From the NCBI GenBank assembly GCA_044340025.1, contig JBIIUJ010000080.1, positions 1 to 11,629 on the forward strand: a DNA stretch of 11,629 nucleotides, given 5' to 3'. The notes under the pieces were generated by a model. That model was not told the DNA's origin, ran no database searches, and worked only from the letters and a program-made list of their open reading frames with translations. A program made the position numbers and the translations under genes. The stretch comes from JBIIUJ01 sp044340025. GTDB taxonomy: Bacteria > Pseudomonadota > Alphaproteobacteria > Caulobacterales > Aquidulcibacteraceae. This document shows, one piece after another, positions 6,225 through 11,629 of this stretch; the stretch's first letter is position 1, and each line of letters opens with the position of its first letter.

Positions 6225-6422
6225 ATGAACACCAAGAAGCTGGCCAAGGCGCTGGCCAAGCGCGCGGCTTTCGGTCGCCGGCTGAGCGAACCGCGCAACA
6301 TGGACTGGCTATACTCCTCCGGGCGATCGGCTTTGCGCGCCCGCCAGAAGCGGCCCAAAGGCTTGAAAGCATGGCTGGCGCACATGGTGCGCGGCCTGCT
6401 TGGTCGGCTGCTGCGGCGCTAG
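6225..6422 (+). CDS. Possible small, very basic protein of unknown function
   Basis: A 65-residue frame starting MNTKKLAKALAKR and ending GLLGRLLRR. It is rich in Lys and Arg, with almost no acidic residues, and could form two amphipathic basic helices (about 3-18 and 47-64). I recognise no family. It is supported by filling the 326-bp gap between the SDR and Nudix genes, by a mostly G/C third codon position as in its neighbours, and by its stop lying exactly on the Nudix stop (shared CTAG). Against it, there is no clear Shine-Dalgarno sequence, and long chance frames are common at this GC content. If real, it may bind nucleic acid or membranes; that is only a guess from charge. Confidence 0.4.
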   Translation: MNTKKLAKALAKRAAFGRRLSEPRNMDWLYSSGRSALRARQKRPKGLKAWLAHMVRGLLGRLLRR

Positions 6423-6862
6423 CCGGCAACCAGACGCGCCCCTTCGCGGATGATCCGCACGGTCTCGTCCCAGAGTCCAAGCTGGTCTAGGGCGTCCAAC
6501 GGGTGAAACCGCGCATCGGCGGCGTCGTCACCGGCTTGCGGCTCTCCAGAGAGCCAGCGCGCCGCATAATCCAGCAGCACATAGTGGCGCGTGGTCTCGC
6601 CGCTGGATCGGCTGGTGAAGAGGCCGTCGACCACGTCGATCAGTCCAGTGAGCTCCGCCTCCACGCCCGTCTCTTCGCGCAGCTCGCGCAAAGCCGCCTC
6701 GGCAGCGCGCTCGCCCCACTCGATGCGCCCACCGGGCAGCGACCACTCGCCAAGGCGCGGCGGCGTGCCCCGCCGGATCAGCAGCACCTCCGCGCCGCGC
6801 AGACAGACCACGCCCACGGCGGGGATGGGATGGCTTGGCCGTTCGGGGTAGGGTGGGGACAT
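6419..6862 (-). CDS. Nudix hydrolase (MutT / ADP-ribose pyrophosphatase-like)
   Basis: Hydrolase of nucleoside diphosphates linked to another moiety. The 147 residues contain a perfect Nudix box at 45-67: G45, E51, then RELREETGV with the metal-binding E60, E63 and E64. EWSLPGG just before it resembles the COG1051 group, but the substrate is not determinable. The chosen ATG (6862) gives MSPPYPERP and a short lead into the domain. It has no Shine-Dalgarno sequence; instead TATCGT ends 6 nt before the ATG, which suggests a leaderless mRNA. An upstream ATG at 6880 would lie deeper in the SRAP gene and is less likely. The start codon overlaps that of the SRAP gene on the other strand, and the stop shares CTAG with the possible small gene at 6225-6422. 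Confidence 0.92.
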   Translation of the reverse strand: MSPPYPERPSHPIPAVGVVCLRGAEVLLIRRGTPPRLGEWSLPGGRIEWGERAAEAALRELREETGVEAELTGLIDVVDGLFTSRSSGETTRHYVLLDYAARWLSGEPQAGDDAADARFHPLDALDQLGLWDETVRIIREGARLVAG

Positions 6863-6874
6863 GTGCGGACGATA
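6849..6874. promoter_or_regulatory. Divergent -10-like boxes flanking a shared CATG start
   Basis: On the plus strand TAGGGT (6849-6854) ends 6 nt before the SRAP ATG (6861). On the minus strand TATCGT (6874-6869) ends 6 nt before the Nudix ATG (6862). Both fit the TANNNT -10 pattern placed so that transcription would start at the A of the start codon. No strong -35 was found for either, so promoter activity is inferred. Confidence 0.42.
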
Positions 6875-7526
6875 CGCCATCACGCTGCCGCCGGAAGCCA
6901 TGGCCCGGCTGTTTTCGCTGGAAGACGCGCGCGCCAACCTGGCCCCGCGCTGGAACGTCGCGCCGACGCAGCCGGTCCCCATCATCGCCATCGGCAAGGA
7001 TGGGGCGCGCAAGCTGGTGACGGCCCGCTGGGGCCTGAAGCCGGCCTGGATGGAGAAAGACCCGCCCACCGGACCGCTGTTTAATGCGCGCGGCGAAACC
7101 CTTGCAGAAAAGCCAGCGTTTCGAACCGCTTACGCCCGCAAGCGCTGCCTCGTGCCGGCGGACGGCTTTTATGAATGGAAGCGGGAAGGCAAAGCCCGCC
7201 AGCCCTTCTTCATCACCCGCGCCGACGGCGAGCCTATGGTCTTCGCCGGCCTGTGGGAAAGCGCCAGAGACGCCGACGGCGCGCCGCTTGTCTCCATGAG
7301 CATCGTGACAACTGCGGCGAACGAGCAGATGCGCCCGCTGCATGACCGGTTGCCGGTCATGCTGGAGCCGGACGCCTGGGCGGACTGGCTGGCCGCCGGC
7401 ACCGCGCGCCCATTGCTGGATAACCTGCTTGTCGCCCCGCGCGAGGGCGCGCTTGCGGTGCGCGCAGTGTCTGACCGGGTCAACAAGGTCGCTCATGACG
7501 ATGCGGGTCTGCTCGATCCGGTCTGA
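6861..7526 (+). CDS. SRAP domain protein (YedK/HMCES family abasic-site shield)
   Basis: Protein that caps abasic sites in single-stranded DNA by a covalent bond from its N-terminal cysteine, protecting the genome at forks. The 221 residues are full length. The active site is intact: C2 directly after Met1, N75 in FNARGET, E105 in DGFYEW and H161 in PLHDRLP. These are at the same or almost the same positions as in E. coli YedK. Because Cys2 must become the N-terminus, the ATG at 6861 is fixed by function. There is no ordinary Shine-Dalgarno; the G-rich stretch and TAGGGT before the ATG suggest leaderless translation. It is divergent from a Nudix hydrolase, another nucleotide or DNA damage-type function. 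tRNA-Pro follows after 47 bp. Confidence 0.96.
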   Translation: MCGRYAITLPPEAMARLFSLEDARANLAPRWNVAPTQPVPIIAIGKDGARKLVTARWGLKPAWMEKDPPTGPLFNARGETLAEKPAFRTAYARKRCLVPADGFYEWKREGKARQPFFITRADGEPMVFAGLWESARDADGAPLVSMSIVTTAANEQMRPLHDRLPVMLEPDAWADWLAAGTARPLLDNLLVAPREGALAVRAVSDRVNKVAHDDAGLLDPV

Positions 7527-7535
7527 GCCTTCGCC

Positions 7536-7564
7536 TTGCCCGGGCGGGCGCAAACAGGCTAGTC
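7536..7564 (+). promoter_or_regulatory. Candidate promoter of tRNA-Pro and downstream genes
   Basis: TTGCCC (7536-7541), a 17-nt spacer and CTAGTC (7559-7564, within GCTAGTC) would start transcription near 7571, 3 nt before the mature tRNA. GCTA matches the start of the -10 consensus known from Caulobacter. The whole SRAP-tRNA gap is only 47 bp, which limits where a promoter can be. Confidence 0.42.
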
Positions 7565-7573
7565 AGACCTCAA

Positions 7574-7650
7574 CGGGGAGTAGCGCAGTCTGGTAGCGCA
7601 TCTGCTTTGGGAGCAGAGGGTCGCTGGTTCGAATCCAGTCTCCCCGACCA
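7574..7650 (+). tRNA. tRNA-Pro (anticodon TGG)
   Basis: A full cloverleaf is readable: acceptor CGGGGAG (7574-7580) pairs with CTCCCCG (7640-7646), D stem GCGC/GCGC, anticodon stem TCTGC/GCAGA around TTTGGGA with anticodon TGG at 7608-7610, T arm GCTGG-TTCGAAT-CCAGT with one G-U pair, discriminator A and an encoded CCA. Length 77 nt. It reads CCA, and by wobble the other proline codons. Confidence 0.98.
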
Positions 7651-7668
7651 GCCTCGGGACACACGCTC

Positions 7669-7977
7669 ATGACGCTCGCGCGCATCTTTCGCCCCGCCAA
7701 GACGGCCATGCAGTCCGGCAAGGCCAAGTCGACAGACTGGGTTCTGGAGTTCGAGCCAGAAAGCGCGCGCCGGCCCGATCCGCTGATGGGCTGGACGTCT
7801 TCTTCCGACACCCGCGCCCAGGTGAAGCTCGTCTTTGAGAGCCGTGAGGCCGCCATCGCGCATGCGCAGAAGATCGGCGTGCCATTTCAGGTGCTAGAGC
7901 GGCGCGAGCCCAAGCGCATTCTGAAATCCTACTCCGACAATTTCGCCTTCACCCGCAAGGAACCGTGGAGCCACTAA
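7669..7977 (+). CDS. NADH dehydrogenase accessory subunit, NDUFS4 family (ETC complex I subunit)
   Basis: Accessory subunit near the NADH-oxidising arm of respiratory complex I, conserved between alphaproteobacteria and mitochondria. The 102 residues carry the family pattern: ARIFRPAKTAMQSG at the start, the core GWTSSSDTRAQVKLVF (about 41-56), and the C-terminal SYSDNFAFTRKEPWSH. The ATG at 7669 is 18 nt after the tRNA-Pro CCA, with only a weak CGGGA as ribosome-binding site; 22 nt after its stop tRNA-Arg begins. It is therefore probably made from a tRNA-mRNA-tRNA precursor and freed by tRNA processing. It stands away from the nuo genes, as is usual for this subunit. Confidence 0.95.
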   Translation: MTLARIFRPAKTAMQSGKAKSTDWVLEFEPESARRPDPLMGWTSSSDTRAQVKLVFESREAAIAHAQKIGVPFQVLERREPKRILKSYSDNFAFTRKEPWSH

Positions 7978-7999
7978 GACTGGCCCCGCGCCCGCCCAA

Positions 8000-8076
8000 G
8001 GCCCCATAGCTCAACCGGATAGAGCACCCGCCTTCTAAGCGGACGGTTGCAGGTTCGAGTCCTGCTGGGGTCGCCA
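8000..8076 (+). tRNA. tRNA-Arg (anticodon TCT)
   Basis: Acceptor GGCCCCA (8000-8006) pairs with TGGGGTC (8066-8072) with one G-U pair; D stem GCTC/GAGC, anticodon loop CTTCTAA with anticodon TCT, T arm GCAGG-TTCGAGT-CCTGC, discriminator G and an encoded CCA. Length 77 nt. The outermost anticodon-stem pair (27-43) is C-A rather than Watson-Crick. It reads AGA, and AGG by wobble, which are rare codons in such a GC-rich genome. It ends 4 bp before the stop codon of era on the other strand. Confidence 0.97.
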
Positions 8077-8080
8077 GGGG

Positions 8081-9022
8081 CTAGACATCCCACTCCAGAC
8101 CCATCTCGCGGAAGCGGGCGCGGTCGTCGGCCCAGGTCTCGCGGACCTTCACGTGCAGGAAGAGGTGAACCGGGCGCTCGAACGCTTCGATCATCTCGGC
8201 GCGGGCGGCCTGGCCGATGGCCTTGAGCGTTGCCCCGCCCTTGCCCAGCGCGATGCCCTTGTGGCCGTCGCGGGCGACATAGAGGATCTGGTCGATCCGG
8301 ACCGAGCCGTCCTTGCGCTCTTCCCACCGCTCGGTCTCGACCGTGGATTGGTAGGGCAGCTCCTCGTGCAGACGCAGGAACACTTTCTCACGCGTGATCT
8401 CGGCGGCGAGCATCCGGGAGGGCAGGTCGGCGACCTGATCCTCGGGATACATCCAGGGCCCCTCCGGCATGGCGGCCGCGAGCGCTTTCGCCAGCTCTTT
8501 CAAGCCCGAACCGGTCTTGGCGGAGACCATGAACACGGCTGAATAGGCCCCGCTCCGGTGCAGATTCTGGGCGAGATCGAGCAACTTCGGGCGTTCGATC
8601 GCATCCACCTTGTTGAGCGCCAGGAGCGCCCCGCCGCCGCGTTCTGCCAGACCCGCCGTCACCCGCGCGCGGTCTTCCACGCTGTGATGATCGGCGCCGC
8701 TCGGCGCGCCTTCCGCAACGGCGGCTTCAGCCGGCGCATCGACGACATGGACGCGCGCATCGACGGATTTGGCCCCCTCCCAGGCGGCCTGCACCATGGC
8801 GCGTTCCAGACGGCGCTTGGGCGCAAACACGCCGGGGGTATCGACCAGCACGATCTGGGCGCCCCCCTCGATAAAGACACCGCGCACAGGAAAGCGCGTG
8901 GTCTGGACCTTGTGGGTGACGATCGAGACCTTCTGGCCCACGAGCGCGTTGGTGAGCGTGCTCTTGCCGGCATTGGGCGCGCCAAGAATAGCGCAGAAGC
9001 CGAAGCGTGTGGGCTCAGACAT
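8081..9022 (-). CDS. era: GTPase Era (16S rRNA maturation and 30S assembly)
   Basis: Ras-like GTPase that binds the 3' end of 16S rRNA and checks 30S assembly. The 313 residues contain G1 GAPNAGKS (14-21), the switch-I threonines T41-T42, G3 DTPG (61-64), G4 NKVD (137-140) and G5 SAK (167-169), then a C-terminal KH domain with GKGG at 260-263. Between G3 and G4 it is about a dozen residues longer than E. coli Era; the extra stretch (about 97-117) includes HH and acidic residues. The ATG at 9022 overlaps the rnc stop by 8 nt (ATGTCTGA), so translation is coupled. An upstream frame is open but covers rnc and is not used. It is last in pdxJ-acpS-lepB-rnc-era, with no terminator visible before tRNA-Arg. 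Confidence 0.97.
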   Translation of the reverse strand: MSEPTRFGFCAILGAPNAGKSTLTNALVGQKVSIVTHKVQTTRFPVRGVFIEGGAQIVLVDTPGVFAPKRRLERAMVQAAWEGAKSVDARVHVVDAPAEAAVAEGAPSGADHHSVEDRARVTAGLAERGGGALLALNKVDAIERPKLLDLAQNLHRSGAYSAVFMVSAKTGSGLKELAKALAAAMPEGPWMYPEDQVADLPSRMLAAEITREKVFLRLHEELPYQSTVETERWEERKDGSVRIDQILYVARDGHKGIALGKGGATLKAIGQAARAEMIEAFERPVHLFLHVKVRETWADDRARFREMGLEWDV

Positions 9023-9710
9023 GGCCGGCCACCCCCAGTGCGCCGAGCAGAGCCTGCGCGGCGGCGCGCTCGGCCTCCTGCTTGGCGCCGGCAAGACCCT
9101 GCGCGCTGAGATCGCCCACACGCGCCTCGATGGTGAAGCGGGGCGCATGGTCCGGGCCGTCGCGCGCCACCACGACATAGCGCGGCTCCGGCCGGCCGGC
9201 CTGGTGGGCCCATTCCTGCAGAAGGGTCTTGGCGTCGCGCGGGGCGACGCTCACGCCGGCGAGGTCTTCGGCCCACCGGTCGAGGAAGAAGGCGCGCGCC
9301 GCCGGGAGGCCCCCGTCGAGGTAGAGCGCCGCCACCACCGCCTCGCAGGCGTCGGCGAGGATGCCTTCCTTCTCGCGCCCGCCGCCCGCCTCCTCGGCTC
9401 TCGACAGACGCAGGAGGGGGCCTAGCCCCGCCCGCCGCGCGGCGCGCGCACAGGCGGCGCGATTGACGAGCGCGTTCAGCCGGTTGGCGAGCCCGCCTTC
9501 CTTGGCGTCGCGGAACGCCGCGAACAGATGCTCGGCCGCGAGCAGCCCAAGCACCCGGTCGCCCAGAAACTCAAGCCGTTCGTTGTGGCTCGTCGTGCGC
9601 TGCCCGTCGCCGAAGCTTGCATGGGTGAGGGCGCGCTCGGCGAGCGACCAATCCGCGAACGGGCGCCCGAAGGCGGCCGCCAGCGCGGCGCGCCGGTCCT
9701 CTGCGCTCAC
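9015..9710 (-). CDS. rnc: Ribonuclease III
   Basis: Double-strand-specific endoribonuclease that processes rRNA precursors and other structured RNAs. The 231 residues hold the catalytic domain with the signature NERLEFLGD (43-51; E44, E47, D51) and the second metal site D120/E123 in ADACEAVVAALYLDGG, followed by a double-stranded RNA-binding domain (about 157-225). The start is a GTG at 9710 that overlaps the lepB stop (GTGA); it gives MSAEDRR and the right distance to the first helix. The gene is coupled on both sides, to lepB upstream and era downstream, joining two ribosome-maturation functions. Confidence 0.97.
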   Translation of the reverse strand: MSAEDRRAALAAAFGRPFADWSLAERALTHASFGDGQRTTSHNERLEFLGDRVLGLLAAEHLFAAFRDAKEGGLANRLNALVNRAACARAARRAGLGPLLRLSRAEEAGGGREKEGILADACEAVVAALYLDGGLPAARAFFLDRWAEDLAGVSVAPRDAKTLLQEWAHQAGRPEPRYVVVARDGPDHAPRFTIEARVGDLSAQGLAGAKQEAERAAAQALLGALGVAGHV

Positions 9711-10486
9711 TCGATCCCCACCGCGATCCGGTCGTAGCGCAGGCCGGTAAACCAGGTCCAGGGCAGGAAAACGTTCGTCCTGGCAGGATCGAACGACAAA
9801 AACACGATGCGCGCCCGGCCCACCAGATTCTCGAACGGCACCGTGCCCACCCCACCCGCCATGGCGGGCACGCGGCTGTCGACCGAATTGTCGCGATTGT
9901 CGCCCATCATGAAATAGGAGCCTTCAGGCACCACAAACTCCTCGGTGTCGTCGAGGCGGCCGTTCCGGTCGAGGTCGTAGGTGATGTAGCTGCGCCCATT
10001 GGGCAGGGTTTCGAGCCAGCGCGTCACGCGCTGCACATTGCCCCAGCGATCGCGCAGGATCTCCTCGTCCAGCTGCTCGCGCGGGACGGCCGCGCCATTG
10101 ATGTGCAACTGACCGCCGATCATCTGGATGCGGTCGCCCGGCATGCCGATCAGCCGCTTGATGTAGTCGGTCCGGCCGTCGCTGGGCAGTTTGAACACGA
10201 TCACGTCGCCGCGCTCGGGCGCGGCGCCCATGATCCGGCCGGAAAAGAGCGGCGGCTCGAACGGGATGGAGGCGCGCGAGTAGCCGTAATCCCACTTCGA
10301 CACGAAGAGATAATCGCCCACCTTGAGCTTTGGCAGCATGCTTTCGGACGGGATGTTGAACGGCTGGAACAGGAAGATCCGCAAAAGCAGCGCGATGCCC
10401 AGCGCATAGAGGATCGTCTTGATGTTGTCCCACAGCGTTTCCGGCTTCTTGGCCGGCTTTTCGGCGGGTTGGGACGTGGTGGTCAT
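9707..10486 (-). CDS. lepB: Signal peptidase I
   Basis: Inner-membrane serine protease that removes signal peptides from exported proteins on the periplasmic side. The 259 residues begin with a short Lys/Pro-rich cytoplasmic segment, then one hydrophobic membrane segment (about 22-40). The catalytic serine is S49 in IPSESMLP and the general base is K110 in DYIKRLIGMPGD; the late motif MGDNRDNSVDSR is intact. E. coli LepB has two membrane segments; a single one is usual here. The ATG at 10486 overlaps the acpS stop (ATGA). An in-frame upstream ATG would add 23 residues inside acpS that look like chance sequence. Confidence 0.97.
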   Translation of the reverse strand: MTTTSQPAEKPAKKPETLWDNIKTILYALGIALLLRIFLFQPFNIPSESMLPKLKVGDYLFVSKWDYGYSRASIPFEPPLFSGRIMGAAPERGDVIVFKLPSDGRTDYIKRLIGMPGDRIQMIGGQLHINGAAVPREQLDEEILRDRWGNVQRVTRWLETLPNGRSYITYDLDRNGRLDDTEEFVVPEGSYFMMGDNRDNSVDSRVPAMAGGVGTVPFENLVGRARIVFLSFDPARTNVFLPWTWFTGLRYDRIAVGIE

Positions 10487-10914
10487 GGGATCGATTCCGG
10501 GCTGGCCGCCGCTTGCACGCAACGGGCTTCTATCACGACAAACGCCTGCGCCCACGGATAATCATCCGTCAGGCTGAGATGGATCAGGCAGGCCATGCCT
10601 TCCGGCGTCAATGCTTGCAAGCGCAGGGCCGCGCCGCCGGTCAGCGCCATCGTCGGCGCGCCTGAGGGCAGGTTCGCCACCCCCATCGTCGACAGATGCA
10701 CCCCGCGCTTCAGGCCCGTGCCCAGCGCCTTGGAGCAGGCCTCCTTGGCTGCGAAGCGCTTGGCGTAGGTGGCTGCGCGCGCGAGGGGCCGGCGCTCGGC
10801 GCGCGCGATCTCGGTCGGGGTGAAGACACGGGCGGTGAAGCGCTCGCCGAACTCGCCGAGCGACCGCTCGATCCGGCGGATGTCGCAAAGATCCGACCCG
10901 ATGCCGATGATCAT
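10483..10914 (-). CDS. acpS: Holo-[acyl-carrier-protein] synthase
   Basis: Transfers 4'-phosphopantetheine from CoA to apo-ACP, switching on fatty acid synthesis. The 143 residues carry GIGSDLCDI with metal ligand D8, FTPTE (31-35), and the signature RFAAKEACSKALGTG with E58 and K62; the C-terminal HLSLTDDYPWAQAFVVIE is typical. About 12 extra residues follow the usual end (to ASPESIP). The ATG at 10914 shares ATGA with the pdxJ stop. No strong Shine-Dalgarno sequence is visible, so translation is probably coupled to pdxJ. Confidence 0.96.
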   Translation of the reverse strand: MIIGIGSDLCDIRRIERSLGEFGERFTARVFTPTEIARAERRPLARAATYAKRFAAKEACSKALGTGLKRGVHLSTMGVANLPSGAPTMALTGGAALRLQALTPEGMACLIHLSLTDDYPWAQAFVVIEARCVQAAASPESIP

Positions 10915-11629
10915 GCGCGCGAAGCGTCCATCAGCCGGCGCATCTCGCGGATGGAGGCGTCCAGGCCCACAAACAGCGCTTCCCCCATCAGGAAGTGGCC
11001 GATGTTCAGCTCCGCGATCTCGGGGATGGCCGCGACCGGGCTTACGTTCTGAAATGTGATGCCGTGGCCGGCGTGGATTTCGAGCCCGCGCCGCGCGCCG
11101 GCGGCGGCGGCCGCGCGCAGGGCTTCGAGCTTTTCGGCCGCGCGCGCGGCGTCGCCTTCGGCCACCGCCTCGCAATAGGCGCCCGTGTGCAGCTCCACCA
11201 CCGGCGCGCCCATGGCCTCGCCCACCGCAAGCTGGATCGGATCAGGCTCGATGAAGAGCGAAACGCGGATCTTCGCCTTGAGCAGTTCGCGCACGATGGG
11301 CGCCACGAGCGTGTGCTGGCGCGCCACGTCGAGGCCGCCTTCGGTGGTGCGCTCCTCGCGCCGCTCGGGGACCAGGCAGACCGCGTGGGGGCGCGCACGC
11401 AGCGCGATCTCCAGCATCTCCTCGGTGCAGGCCATCTCCAGATTGATCGGCAGCGAGATCGCTCCTGCCAGCGCCTCCAGATCGCCGTCGCGGATATGGC
11501 GGCGGTCCTCGCGCAGGTGCACGGTGATGCCGTCGGCACCGCCGAGGTGGGCCTCGACGGCGGCCCAGACCGGGTCAGGTTCGTGGCCCTTGCGCGCTTC
11601 GCGCACGGTGGCGACGTGGTCGATGTTGA
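10911..11629 (-). CDS. pdxJ: Pyridoxine 5'-phosphate synthase (5' end beyond window)
   Basis: Joins 1-deoxyxylulose 5-phosphate and 3-amino-2-oxopropyl phosphate to make pyridoxine 5'-phosphate in the DXP-dependent B6 pathway. The visible 238 residues start at NIDHVATVREARKG, a few residues after the true N-terminus, and continue to the stop. Conserved active-site stretches are present: HLREDRRHI, INLEMA with the catalytic Glu, LFIEPDP, and IHAGHGITFQNV. The GTG at 11606 lies inside the conserved NIDHVATVR segment and is not the real start. It is the first visible gene of the overlapping pdxJ-acpS-lepB-rnc-era cluster. Confidence 0.96.
   Translation of the reverse strand, partial: NIDHVATVREARKGHEPDPVWAAVEAHLGGADGITVHLREDRRHIRDGDLEALAGAISLPINLEMACTEEMLEIALRARPHAVCLVPERREERTTEGGLDVARQHTLVAPIVRELLKAKIRVSLFIEPDPIQLAVGEAMGAPVVELHTGAYCEAVAEGDAARAAEKLEALRAAAAAGARRGLEIHAGHGITFQNVSPVAAIPEIAELNIGHFLMGEALFVGLDASIREMRRLMDASRA

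Noticed and set aside
6878..6880. Upstream ATG for the Nudix hydrolase (MAYRPH extension)
   Set aside because: It would lie deeper within the SRAP coding region, adds six residues with no family support and has no better ribosome-binding site; it remains possible but second best.
7574..8076. tRNA genes as attachment sites of an integrated element
   Set aside because: No integrase and no repeated tRNA 3' fragment is seen in the window, and the flanking genes are core genes.
11604..11606. GTG as the start of pdxJ
   Set aside because: The conserved PdxJ N-terminal segment NIDHVAT continues upstream in frame to the window edge, so the gene is simply cut.

Overview
The window is a GC-rich piece of an ordinary bacterial chromosome, almost certainly from an alphaproteobacterium. 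Four things point that way: the order tig-clpP-clpX with low-complexity protein tails, the tightly overlapping order pdxJ-acpS-lepB-rnc-era, an NDUFS4-type complex I accessory subunit like the mitochondrial one, and a long C-terminal tail on ribosomal protein L9. A Caulobacterales/Maricaulales-like (stalked marine) lineage is a reasonable guess from the style of the proteins and the intergenic palindromic repeats, but the sequence alone does not prove it.

Layout. (1) Positions 1-3437, minus strand: trigger factor (tig), then clpP, then clpX, which runs off the left edge. This is the protein folding and degradation cluster; a strong intrinsic terminator separates tig from clpP, and both clpP and clpX have an inverted repeat in their leader. 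(2) Positions 3438-3716: divergent control region. Its right half folds into a three-way-junction-like leader ahead of rpsF that contains a convincing S6:S18-binding autoregulatory motif. (3) Positions 3717-4945, plus strand: rpsF-rpsR-rplI ribosomal operon, closed by an intrinsic terminator. (4) Positions 5028-5307: two tandem copies of a roughly 125-bp palindrome-rich repeat between convergent genes. (5) Positions 5310-6862: an SDR oxidoreductase (minus), a possible 65-residue very basic protein (plus) and a Nudix hydrolase (minus). (6) Positions 6861-8076, plus strand: an SRAP/YedK abasic-site protein whose start codon overlaps that of the Nudix gene on the other strand, then tRNA-Pro(UGG), an NDUFS4-family gene and tRNA-Arg(UCU) packed in one row. 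(7) Positions 8081-11629, minus strand: pdxJ (5' end cut by the window), acpS, lepB, rnc, era, where every junction overlaps.

How they work together. Most of the window is core housekeeping: chaperone and ClpXP protease, ribosome proteins, a B6/acyl-carrier/secretion/RNA-processing operon and two tRNAs. The middle part (5.0-7.6 kb) is the only accessory-looking stretch. The least routine observations are the divergent Nudix/SRAP pair sharing a CATG start with symmetrical -10-like boxes, the S6:S18 leader, the mRNA held between two tRNAs, and the duplicated palindromic repeat. I see no CRISPR array, transposase, integrase, toxin-antitoxin pair or defence system here, and no evidence of a wholly new system.
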